Assembly: GCF_002831685.1 (NCBI RefSeq)
Contig: NZ_CP025119.1
Span: forward strand, 1,820,001 to 1,884,000
Source of the DNA: Polaribacter sp. ALD11
Lineage (GTDB): Bacteria > Bacteroidota > Bacteroidia > Flavobacteriales > Flavobacteriaceae
Direction of reading: 5' to 3'
Length of the DNA: 64,000 bases
Shown: positions 10,381 through 17,744 of the stretch, piece by piece
Numbering within the stretch: the stretch's first letter is position 1
How the letters are laid out: each line of letters opens with the position of its first letter
Notes under the pieces: generated by a model
Databases searched by the model: none
The model's input: the letters and a program-made list of their open reading frames with translations, nothing else
Told to the model about the DNA's origin: nothing
Position numbers and translations under genes: made by a program

Positions 10381-10498
10381 TAAGAGGTCCTCTTTTTTAT
10401 TTTTACTGCAATTCTAATAAAAGAAGAGGACTATTCTTTAAAATTTTACAAAAAAAGATCTTTTTTAAGATTATAGAAAACCTTTAATGGACCTCTTA
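10381..10498 (+). promoter_or_regulatory. Candidate switching RNA structure upstream of the GH31 gene
   Basis: TAAGAGGTCC (10381-10390) can pair with GGACCTCTTA (10489-10498), enclosing the region. The same GTCCTCTT segment (10387-10394) can instead form a local hairpin with AAGAGGAC (10424-10431), extended by U/A pairs. The two pairings compete for the same bases. A further self-complementary AAAAAAGATCTTTTTT lies near 10451-10466. It could be the glgB 3' end and terminator, or a leader of the downstream gene. Confidence 0.4.
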
Positions 10499-10648
10499 AA
10501 ATAAATCATATTTCTTTAATTTTTTAATAAATAAGTAATATTTTAGACTCTAAAAAGAGCTAAAACGTTGTCGTAAAAAAATAATATTAAATATAATTGT
10601 CAAACGAACTTTCACGTTTTTTGTAAGTCAAAATAAACAACCAAAATT

Positions 10649-13054
10649 ATGATTGTTAATACAGAATTAGAACAGAAAGGAAATTTATTTCCTTCAGAAA
10701 TTATAGAATATAATAAAGATGTAGATACACTACATTTTTTTACAAAAAACGGAGTTGTATTACAAATAACGGTTGTAAGAGATAGTGTTATCCGTTTTAG
10801 ATATAGTACAACAGGTAAATTTGAAAATGATTTTTCTTATGGAATTACCAAACATGCAAGCAGAGGATATAGTTTTTTAGATATATCTGAAGATGAAATT
10901 CACTATATAATTACTACTTCTAAATTAATTTGCAAGGTAGAAAAGCGAAGCTTACAAGTAAGTTTATTTGATGCTATTGACTTAAAATTGATTAATGAAG
11001 ACGAAATTGGTTTTCATTGGGAAGAAAGTTATGAGTATGGTGGTGACATTGTAAAAATGAGTAAAGCTTGCCAGAAAGCAGAAAGTTTTTATGGCTTAGG
11101 AGACAAACCTGTAGACGTAAACTTAAAAGGAAAGCGTTTCGAGAATTGGGCAACAGATTCATATGCTTTTGGTAAAAACACAGACCCTATTTATAAGGCA
11201 ATTCCTTTTTATACTGCTATACAAAACAATAAAGCGTATGGTATTTTCTTTGACAATACCTTTAAATCTCATTTCGATTTTGCACATGAAAGAAGAAATG
11301 TAGCTAGTTTTTGGGCACAAGGAGGTGAAATGAATTATTATTTTATTTACGGACCACAAATGGAAGATGTAGTTAAGAACTATACTGATTTAACAGGTAA
11401 ACCTCATACTTTACCTCCATTATGGGCTTTAGGTTTTCATCAATGTAAATGGAGTTATTACCCAGAGAGTAACGTAAAAGAAATTACAAAAACATTTAGA
11501 GATTTAAAAATTCCTTGTGATGCGATCTATTTAGATATTGACTATATGGATGGTTTTCGTTGTTTTACTTGGGATAAAAAACACTTTCCCGACCCGAAAA
11601 GAATGGTGAAAGAACTGGAAGATGATGGTTTTAAAACTGTAGTAATTATAGATCCAGGAATTAAAATAGATTTAGAATACGATGTTTTTAAAGAGGCCCT
11701 AGACAAAGATTACTTCTGTAAACGTGCAGATGGGCCTTATATGAAAGGTAAGGTTTGGCCTGGAGAATGTTATTTTCCAGATTACACAAAACCAGAAGTT
11801 AGAGAATGGTGGGCTGGCTTATTTAAAGAACTAATTGAAGATATTGGTGTAAAAGGTGTGTGGAATGACATGAACGAACCAGCAGTAATGGACGTTCCTA
11901 ACAAGTCTTTTCCAGATGATGTGCGTCATGATTATGATGGTAATCCTTGTTCTCACAGAAAAGCACACAATATTTATGGAACACAAATGGCACGTGCAAC
12001 CTATCATGGTTTAAAGAAATATGCATATCCGAAAAGACCTTTTGTAATTACAAGATCTGCTTATTCTGGTGCACAACGCTATACCTCTACCTGGATGGGA
12101 GACAACGTTGCAACTTGGGAACATTTGGCAATAGCTAATAACCAAGCACAGAGAATGTCTATGTCTGGTTTTTCTTTTGCAGGATCTGATATTGGTGGTT
12201 TTGCAGAACAACCACAAGGAGAATTATTTGCCCGTTGGATTCAATTAGGAATCTTCCATGCTTTTTGTAGAGTACATTCTTCTGGTGATCATGGCAATCA
12301 AGAACCTTGGGTTTTTGGTGAAGAAATTACAGATATCGTAAGAAAGTTTGTTGAATTAAGATATCAACTTTTACCTTATTTATATACTGCATTTTGGCAA
12401 TATATAAATGAAGGAACTCCAATTTTAAAATCGTTGGTTTTATATGATCAAGAAGATACTGCAACACATTATAGAAGTGATGAATTTGTATACGGAGAAC
12501 AAATTTTAGTTTGCCCAATAATAGAACCAAATGCAAAAGGAAGAAGAATGTATATTCCTAAAGGTAAATGGTACAATTTCTGGACAGATGAAGTAGTTGA
12601 AGGTGGAAAAGAAATGTGGGTCGATGCAGAAATAGACAGCATTCCGCTATTTATTAAAGAAGGTGCTGTAATTCCGAAATATCCTGTTCAACAATATGTT
12701 GATGAAAAGAACTTTGATAAGATTACTTTAGATGTTTATTATAAAGAAGGTAAAGAATCTTCAAAATTATATGATGACGCTCATGATGGTTATGATTATA
12801 AGAAAGGAAGATTTAGTTTACGAACCTTCAAAGTAACAGGAAAAAAAGAAGAATTAATTTTACAACAACACAAACGCGGAGACTTTAGCGCAAATTACAG
12901 TAAGTTCATTATTGTATTTCATAATTTACCGTTCAAAATCACCTCAATTCAGATAGATAATGTAGCCATCGAGTTAGAGAATGTAAATTCTTCTAAAACA
13001 CAAGCTATCACTATCGATAAAGAGTTTACAGAATTGCATTTATTCGGAAAATAA
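10649..13054 (+). CDS. Alpha-glucosidase, glycoside hydrolase family 31
   Basis: Retaining hydrolase that releases glucose from the non-reducing end of alpha-glucosides. 801 aa: N-terminal galactose-mutarotase-like domain, (beta/alpha)8 barrel with the GH31 signature VWNDMNEPAVM (nucleophile D407), the second-site segment STWMGDNVATWEHLAIA, and C-terminal beta domains starting about 640. No signal peptide is visible, so a cytoplasmic role on imported or glycogen-derived oligosaccharides fits. It lies 275 bp after glgB on the same strand and may be a separate unit. The exact substrate (maltose, isomaltose, other) cannot be read from the sequence. Confidence 0.93.
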   Translation: MIVNTELEQKGNLFPSEIIEYNKDVDTLHFFTKNGVVLQITVVRDSVIRFRYSTTGKFENDFSYGITKHASRGYSFLDISEDEIHYIITTSKLICKVEKRSLQVSLFDAIDLKLINEDEIGFHWEESYEYGGDIVKMSKACQKAESFYGLGDKPVDVNLKGKRFENWATDSYAFGKNTDPIYKAIPFYTAIQNNKAYGIFFDNTFKSHFDFAHERRNVASFWAQGGEMNYYFIYGPQMEDVVKNYTDLTGKPHTLPPLWALGFHQCKWSYYPESNVKEITKTFRDLKIPCDAIYLDIDYMDGFRCFTWDKKHFPDPKRMVKELEDDGFKTVVIIDPGIKIDLEYDVFKEALDKDYFCKRADGPYMKGKVWPGECYFPDYTKPEVREWWAGLFKELIEDIGVKGVWNDMNEPAVMDVPNKSFPDDVRHDYDGNPCSHRKAHNIYGTQMARATYHGLKKYAYPKRPFVITRSAYSGAQRYTSTWMGDNVATWEHLAIANNQAQRMSMSGFSFAGSDIGGFAEQPQGELFARWIQLGIFHAFCRVHSSGDHGNQEPWVFGEEITDIVRKFVELRYQLLPYLYTAFWQYINEGTPILKSLVLYDQEDTATHYRSDEFVYGEQILVCPIIEPNAKGRRMYIPKGKWYNFWTDEVVEGGKEMWVDAEIDSIPLFIKEGAVIPKYPVQQYVDEKNFDKITLDVYYKEGKESSKLYDDAHDGYDYKKGRFSLRTFKVTGKKEELILQQHKRGDFSANYSKFIIVFHNLPFKITSIQIDNVAIELENVNSSKTQAITIDKEFTELHLFGK

Positions 13055-13062
13055 TTTAGGTA

Positions 13063-13105
13063 GTATCCCTGAATTCAGGGATACCTATCCCTGAATTCAG
13101 GGATA
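13063..13105. repeat. Two tandem perfect palindromes
   Basis: 13063-13084 is a perfect 22-bp palindrome (GTATCCCTGAA and its complement). 13086-13105 repeats its central 20 bp exactly, with a 23-bp offset between the units. A degenerate half copy (TTTCAGGGAT) follows at 13121-13130. It sits just after the GH31 stop codon and could be a REP-like element or a double hairpin protecting the 3' end. There is no T tract for simple termination. Confidence 0.75.
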
Positions 13106-13129
13106 CCAAAATTATACTGTTTTCAGGGA

Positions 13130-13160
13130 TTGTGAGATACTTTTATCTACTATATATTTG
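13130..13160 (+). promoter_or_regulatory. Promoter in the gap after the GH31 gene
   Basis: TTG (13130-13132), 20 bp, TATATTTG (13153-13160): a full-consensus Bacteroidota promoter with no protein-coding gene immediately downstream on this strand. It feeds the candidate small RNA. Confidence 0.6.
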
Positions 13161-13166
13161 TAGTGT

Positions 13167-13275
13167 TAGTAAATCTGATTTCCCCCAAATTGTATAATTT
13201 AATTAAGATTTACTAACAAAAATTTATTTAACAAAAAAGCGATTAAAAGTTCCCTAAAACTTTAATCGCTTTTCT
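13167..13275 (+). ncRNA. Candidate small RNA of about 110 nt
   Basis: Starts about 7 nt after a consensus promoter and ends in a strong terminator. The 12-nt arms GTTAGTAAATCT (13165-13176) and AGATTTACTAAC (13206-13217) are perfectly complementary and enclose a 29-nt loop with a C run (TTCCCCCAAATTG). No start codon or open frame of useful length is present. The family is not recognised. The unit could instead be an untranslated remnant. Confidence 0.5.
13235..13273. terminator. Bidirectional terminator
   Basis: AGCGATTAAAAGTT (13238-13251) pairs with AACTTTAATCGCT (13258-13270) with one bulged A, flanked by A and T runs on both sides. It can end the candidate small RNA on the plus strand and the 52-aa gene on the minus strand. 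Confidence 0.85.
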
Positions 13276-13338
13276 TATTTTTAAAACTGTAATCAATTCA
13301 ATTTTAAAATTTTTTCTTTTTCATTTCTATTTTCATTT

Positions 13339-13497
13339 CTATTTTCCTTTCTCTTGCAGTGTTTCAAATTCTTTTTCTTTACTTGTATTTTTATATGCAA
13401 TTGCGATAACAGCAATTTCTAAAAGAAGCAAAGCTATTTTGGCTTTTTTACTTTTTATTAAAGCAGATGTTATTCCTAATAATTTTGTTGCTATCAT
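13339..13497 (-). CDS. Small membrane protein, 52 aa, unknown
   Basis: Reads MIATKLLGITSALIKSKKAK, then a hydrophobic segment IALLLLEIAVIAIAY and a charged tail ending LQEKGK. One membrane span with a lysine-rich flank suggests a single-pass inner-membrane protein. A TATCTTTG -7-like box lies about 25 bp upstream on the minus strand, and the bidirectional terminator follows. Codon use looks like that of its neighbours. An 86-residue plus-strand frame over the same DNA has no such support. No function can be assigned. Confidence 0.6.
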   Translation of the reverse strand: MIATKLLGITSALIKSKKAKIALLLLEIAVIAIAYKNTSKEKEFETLQEKGK

Positions 13498-13581
13498 AAT
13501 TGTGTGTTTTTTATTGATTCAAAGATACTTTCACAACACAACTTGTATTAATTCATTTCATTTAAAAAAGAACTCAAATAA

Positions 13582-13612
13582 AAAAAGCCTCAGAAAAATT
13601 CTGAAGCTTTTT
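13582..13612 (-). terminator. Terminator of prfA
   Basis: Arms AAAAAGCCTCAGAA (13582-13595) and TTCTGAAGCTTTTT (13599-13612) form a stem with one mismatch. The A run on the plus strand gives the U tract for the minus-strand prfA transcript. Confidence 0.85.
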
Positions 13613-13634
13613 ATATACTTAAAAATGACAACTG

Positions 13635-14711
13635 CTATATACCGTCGTTCAAACTTTTTAATTTTTCTGTATTTTCTGCCAACATTAATTCATCTATAAT
13701 TTTCTGAATATCCCCATTCATAATATTAGGTAAGTCATATAATGACAACCCTATTCTATGATCTGTAACACGTCCTTGTGCATAATTATAGGTTCTAATC
13801 TTTGCACTTCTATCACCAGAAGAAACCATAGAGCCACGCTTTAAAGCATCTTCTGCATTTTTCTTTGCTAGTTCCATGTCATATAAACGAGAACGTAAAA
13901 CTTTAAATGCTTTTTCCTTATTCTTATGCTGAGATTTTTGATCTTGACACTGCGCAACCAAACCAGTAGGTAAATGCGTTAAACGAACAGCTGAATAGGT
14001 TGTATTTACAGATTGACCTCCAGGACCAGAAGAACAGAAAAAATCGATTCTTACTTCTTTGGGATTAATCTCTACATCAAATTCTTCCGCTTCCGGAAAA
14101 ACCATACAAGTTGCTGCAGAAGTATGCACACGACCTTGAGTTTCTGTTTGCGGAACTCTTTGTACACGATGCACACCAGCTTCAAACTTTAAGATTCCGT
14201 AAACGTCTGCACCATTTACTTCAAACTGAATTTCTTTAAAACCACCATTTGTACCTTCAGAATAATCTACTGTAGAAACTTTCCATCCTTTGCTTTCACA
14301 ATATTTAGAATACATTCTAAACAAATCTCCAGCAAAAATACTTGCTTCATCTCCTCCTGCTCCTGCACGTAATTCTACTACAGCATTCTTAGAATCTTCT
14401 GGATCTTTCGGTATTAATAAAAACTTTATTTCATCTTCTAATTGAGGAATTCTAGTATTGGCTTCATCTATCTCCATCTTCGCCATTTCTGTCATTTCCG
14501 CATCAGAACCATCAGAAATAATTTCTTTCGCTTCTTCGATGTTGTCCATTAAGGCTTGATATTCATCACCTTTTTCAACAACACTACCTAAATCTTTATA
14601 TTCTTTCATCAATTGCGCATAACGCTTTTGATCCATGATAATCTCTGGCTGAATAATTAAATCTGAGACCTCATCATAACGTTGTTTAACAATTCTTAAT
14701 TTATCTAACAT
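13635..14711 (-). CDS. prfA: Peptide chain release factor 1
   Basis: Class I release factor that reads UAA and UAG and triggers peptidyl-tRNA hydrolysis on the ribosome. 358 aa: coiled domain 1 (about 1-105), codon-recognition domain with P187-Q-T189 in [19 protein letters not shown] (the RF1-type PxT), and the hydrolysis loop SGPGGQS (GGQ 231-233). Length is normal. It is monocistronic here, with its own terminator. The ATG start gives the usual N-terminus. Confidence 0.98.
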   Translation of the reverse strand: MLDKLRIVKQRYDEVSDLIIQPEIIMDQKRYAQLMKEYKDLGSVVEKGDEYQALMDNIEEAKEIISDGSDAEMTEMAKMEIDEANTRIPQLEDEIKFLLIPKDPEDSKNAVVELRAGAGGDEASIFAGDLFRMYSKYCESKGWKVSTVDYSEGTNGGFKEIQFEVNGADVYGILKFEAGVHRVQRVPQTETQGRVHTSAATCMVFPEAEEFDVEINPKEVRIDFFCSSGPGGQSVNTTYSAVRLTHLPTGLVAQCQDQKSQHKNKEKAFKVLRSRLYDMELAKKNAEDALKRGSMVSSGDRSAKIRTYNYAQGRVTDHRIGLSLYDLPNIMNGDIQKIIDELMLAENTEKLKSLNDGI

Positions 14712-14805
14712 CTTCTACTCTTTTCTTGGATTGCGAATTTACAATATTTATCGGAAAGTTAAATGTTTCGTTTTGAGTATATTTGAAGAAAACAAACTGA
14801 AACCT

Positions 14806-15240
14806 ATGAAACCTTTTATAAGTATTTTTTGCTTTTTATTGATAATATCTTGTAATCCAATAGATACAAAACCTCAAAAACCTTCTTTTATACTAGGAAA
14901 ATGGATTAGAACAAATGACAAACCAGGTAATAAAACGTATGAAACTTGGAACAATAGTTTTACTGGTTTAGGAATTACATTAAAAGAAAAGGATACCATC
15001 TTTAAAGAAAGACTAAGTATTATTTCTATAAACGACACATTAAACTTGAAGGTTGAAGGTGCAAACGAAACGCCTACCTTATTTAAATTTACCCAACAAA
15101 CAGACACTTCTTTTGTTTGTGAAAACGCTAAAAATGAATTCCCCAAAAAAATAACATACTTTTTAGAGGATGAAAAATTAAAAGCAATTGTTTCTAATTC
15201 AGATTTTAAAATTGATTTTGTTTTTGAGAGATTAAATTAA
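14806..15240 (+). CDS. Lipoprotein, DUF6265-like
   Basis: 144 aa from ATG 14806, chosen over the upstream frame start at 14731 because it begins a clean lipoprotein signal (MKPFISIFCFLLIISC, lipid Cys 16). The mature part has the pattern LGKWIR, YETWNN, GLGITLKEKDTIFKERL, then F.CENAKNEFPKKITYFLE, which resembles the DUF6265 beta-barrel-like family of Bacteroidota. It is probably membrane-bound and exported. TATATTTG lies at 14778-14785. Divergent from prfA, convergent with the TSUP permease. No biochemical role known. Confidence 0.75.
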   Translation: MKPFISIFCFLLIISCNPIDTKPQKPSFILGKWIRTNDKPGNKTYETWNNSFTGLGITLKEKDTIFKERLSIISINDTLNLKVEGANETPTLFKFTQQTDTSFVCENAKNEFPKKITYFLEDEKLKAIVSNSDFKIDFVFERLN

Positions 15241-15254
15241 GTAAATATTATCTA

Positions 15255-15977
15255 CTAAGAATTAAATAACAACATAATACCCGATAAAAACAACAACCCT
15301 AAAACTCCGTTCTTTAACACTACTTCGTTTATTTTAGCGTACGCCTTTTTCCCTAGGTAGATTGCTAGTATAAAAAAAGGCATTAAATACAATGAATAAT
15401 GCACTTGTTCCATTTTTAAAATACCTGTTGTGTAAAGTGTAGGTATTCTAATGGCTGTAATTAAACCTAAAACACCAAACATGGTAGCTCTAAAAGTTTT
15501 CATTGTTACAGATGAATTCTTAACAACAATAACATATAAAGGACCGCCTGTTGAAAATAATCCGGAAAAAAAACCACCTGCAAGTCCCAATAAAAATTCT
15601 AGTTTTGGTTTTTTAAAGACTTTATCTTTTGCGTAAATGGTATACACCACATACAGTAAGATAAAAATACCTAAAGCCTTTTTTAGAAAAAAAGGTTTTC
15701 CTTGTGTTAAAACCCAGACACCTAGACCAACTCCTAAAATAGTGGCAATACTAAGCTTTAGAATAATTTTTCTATCGATATTTCTCCACTCTTGAGAAAT
15801 TAAATAAATACTCGAAAAAAGATAAAATATAGAAATGTAAGCAATGGCATCCTGCAAACCAAGAACCAGCAATAAAATAGGCAATGCAATTAAAGCTCCT
15901 GCAAAACCTGTTAATGTTTGAAAAAAGAAACCAAGAAAAATACCTAAACCAACAACCAGTAAAATTGAAATACTCAT
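15255..15977 (-). CDS. TSUP family (TauE/SafE-like) permease
   Basis: Predicted inner-membrane permease of 240 aa with about eight hydrophobic segments. It opens with a hydrophobic VVGLGIFLGFFFQTLTGFAGA and contains the half-repeat LAGGFFSGLFSTGGPLYVIVV typical of the TSUP (formerly DUF81) fold. Family members export sulfite, organosulfonates or other small anions. The substrate cannot be inferred. It is divergent from an AsnC/Lrp-type regulator across a 131-bp intergenic region, which suggests that regulator controls it. Confidence 0.85.
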   Translation of the reverse strand: MSISILLVVGLGIFLGFFFQTLTGFAGALIALPILLLVLGLQDAIAYISIFYLFSSIYLISQEWRNIDRKIILKLSIATILGVGLGVWVLTQGKPFFLKKALGIFILLYVVYTIYAKDKVFKKPKLEFLLGLAGGFFSGLFSTGGPLYVIVVKNSSVTMKTFRATMFGVLGLITAIRIPTLYTTGILKMEQVHYSLYLMPFFILAIYLGKKAYAKINEVVLKNGVLGLLFLSGIMLLFNS

Positions 15978-16038
15978 TCTTTAAAATATTTGTATTATTA
16001 AAGGCTCAAAATTATCTATATATACACAATATGTAAAA

Positions 16039-16086
16039 TTGATTCAACTAATAAAATACATTCATTTTGATAATAAAATGTATTTT
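16039..16086 (+). promoter_or_regulatory. Promoter and inverted repeat of the AsnC/Lrp gene
   Basis: TTG (16039-16041), 20 bp, TCATTTTG (16062-16069) is promoter-like. Overlapping it, AAAATACATT (16053-16062) pairs with AATGTATTTT (16077-16086), a perfect 10-bp inverted repeat over the -7 region and a likely binding site for the product of the adjacent regulator gene. Confidence 0.5.
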
Positions 16087-16108
16087 TACATATAAAACAA
16101 TTGAATCG

Positions 16109-16537
16109 ATGATAGATAGTATTGACAACAAAATAATCAATGAATTAAAACTAAATTCTAGAACTTCTTTTGCCGATATTGGTAGAAAAATACACCTTTC
16201 ACCCTCTTCTGTAAGAGAGCGTGTTCAAAAATTAGAAGATGCCCAAGTTATTAAAGCATATTCATTACATGTAGATTACTCTAAACTAGGTTTCGGATTA
16301 GAGGTGATTATTATTCTCAAATTATTTAGCGGAAAAATAAAATTATTTATTGCAGATGTGAATCAGTTTTCAGAAATAAAAGAGGCTTACAGAATTACCG
16401 GTTCTCAAAATATACATATCCGTGCCGTTTTAAAAGATCAACTTCACTTGCAACAATTTATAGATACGTTGATTAATTACGGAGACACAATGACACATCT
16501 TATTTTATCAGAAATAAAAAAAGACAAAAGTCTTTGA
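16109..16537 (+). CDS. Lrp/AsnC family transcriptional regulator
   Basis: 142 aa from ATG 16109. The longer frame start at 16067 adds residues that run through the inverted repeat and is rejected. N-terminal winged helix-turn-helix (IDNKIINELKLNSRTSFADIGRKIHLSPSSVRERVQKLE) and C-terminal RAM ligand-binding domain (VIIILKLF through HLILSEIKKD). Such proteins are usually octameric and respond to amino acids. The divergent neighbour is a TSUP permease, its probable target, and the promoter-overlapping inverted repeat suggests autoregulation. The ligand is unknown. Confidence 0.9.
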   Translation: MIDSIDNKIINELKLNSRTSFADIGRKIHLSPSSVRERVQKLEDAQVIKAYSLHVDYSKLGFGLEVIIILKLFSGKIKLFIADVNQFSEIKEAYRITGSQNIHIRAVLKDQLHLQQFIDTLINYGDTMTHLILSEIKKDKSL

Positions 16538-16662
16538 TGGATTTAAAATTAATTGAAAATTGAACGTTCTAAGTTTGAAAACGTTAACTTCGTTATTGTC
16601 TGATAAGATGAATTAAAATACACTATATCAACAAAGTACTCTGTAATTTAAAACCTACCATT

Positions 16663-16986
16663 ATGAAAACAAAAAGCTACGATACCGTTACTGAAGCAAT
16701 GTCTGATCTTAAAAAACTTGGTTATACTATTGATTTTTCTATTTTACCAGACAAGGAATGTCTTGTTTGTAGTTTCACAGCAACTGAATTGTCGCCAGAG
16801 GATTTTGAAATAGATCATTTTTACAGGTTTGAAGGAGACAGCGATCCTGGAGATGAAATGATTGTTTACGCAATTTCTTCCATTAAAAATAATTTGAAGG
16901 GAATTGTTGTAAACGCATACGGAATTTACGAAGACAGTGCATCTTCAGCAATCGTAAAAAGGTTAAATATGCATCCGAAACAATAA
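16663..16986 (+). CDS. Conserved small protein (often misnamed PRPP synthetase)
   Basis: 107 aa, acidic and soluble, starting MKTKSYDTVTEAMSDLKKLG and containing the block FEIDHFYRFEGDSDPGDEMI. The pattern occurs in many Bacteroidota proteins of about 100 aa that databases label phosphoribosylpyrophosphate synthetase. It is far too short for that enzyme and lacks its PRPP-binding loop, so I do not use the name. It is alone in its unit. A weak 20-bp direct repeat (TTAACTTCGTT...TCTGA) flanks the gene at about 16584 and 17121. Confidence 0.7.
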   Translation: MKTKSYDTVTEAMSDLKKLGYTIDFSILPDKECLVCSFTATELSPEDFEIDHFYRFEGDSDPGDEMIVYAISSIKNNLKGIVVNAYGIYEDSASSAIVKRLNMHPKQ

Positions 16987-17216
16987 GTTAGTTTCAGTAT
17001 AAAATGGGACATTATGTAAAAAATGACTTATTAAATATTGATTGTTCTAATGATGATTCTAGTATTCATTTTCTTTTGATAGCGTAAATTAGTTAAGATT
17101 GTTTCTAAACCTAAAAGTAATTAACTTCGTTTTCATCTGACATAATTAGTTAAAAATCGCCATATTGTAAAAAATGTAGCATATTAAAACTGAATACAAA
17201 ATGAAAAATATACTTA

Positions 17217-17603
17217 TTGATTTTATCTTCTTTATTTCTATTTTATACTTTAAATAATAAAATTAAGTCTGAACCAAATTTTGTTGATTTAAAACAAAAA
17301 AAAGATTCTTTAATAATTTACGGAAAAATTAAAGATAATGTTAGTGATTCATTTAAATATGCAAAGGTTGAAATTCAGAGTTCAAAGCAGAAAATAAAAG
17401 TAAGTAAAAAAGGAAGCTATGAAATAAATGTAACTGAACTTTTCAATAAAAAAAATGAATTAATCCTTAAGTTTTCTTTTTTAGGATACAAGACTGAAAA
17501 AAGAAAGGTTAACAAAGAATTATTCAAGATGAATAATATGCTTGAAATAAACATTCGACTTAAAGAAAATAACATAGTGATTGAGTGTCCTACGGGAAAA
17601 TAA
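17217..17603 (+). CDS. Small exported protein with carboxypeptidase-regulatory-like domain; possible frameshift at start
   Basis: 128 aa when read from TTG 17217. The body (about 22-115: SLIIYGKIKDNVSDSF, KVSKKGSYEINV, LKFSFLGYKTEKRKV) looks like a CarboxypepD_reg/CNA-B type beta-sandwich, common at the N-terminus of exported Bacteroidota proteins. An ATG at 17201 lies one base out of frame. Removing a single base at about 17216 would give MKNILLILSSLFLFYTLNN, a perfect signal peptide. So the gene may be frameshifted, mis-sequenced, or started at TTG. Function unknown. Confidence 0.5.
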   Translation: MILSSLFLFYTLNNKIKSEPNFVDLKQKKDSLIIYGKIKDNVSDSFKYAKVEIQSSKQKIKVSKKGSYEINVTELFNKKNELILKFSFLGYKTEKRKVNKELFKMNNMLEINIRLKENNIVIECPTGK

Positions 17604-17689
17604 ACTTGCTATGGCAGTGTATCTAAAAAATTATTTCTTAAATAAACACCAAACTTCCCATACAAAAACACAATAATTAAAATTTCAAA

Positions 17690-17726
17690 AAAAATGCCAA
17701 AAACTTTTAAAACTTTTGGCATTTTT
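17690..17726 (-). terminator. Terminator of nrdJ
   Basis: AAAAATGCCAAAA (17690-17702) pairs with TTTTGGCATTTTT (17714-17726). The A run gives the U tract on the minus strand. It may also stop plus-strand transcription from the 17217 gene. Confidence 0.85.
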
Positions 17727-17744
17727 AACTTCTCTATTAAAAGT

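Noticed and set aside
13439..13699. 86-codon plus-strand frame
   Set aside because: It is antisense to the 52-aa gene and runs through the prfA terminator into prfA.
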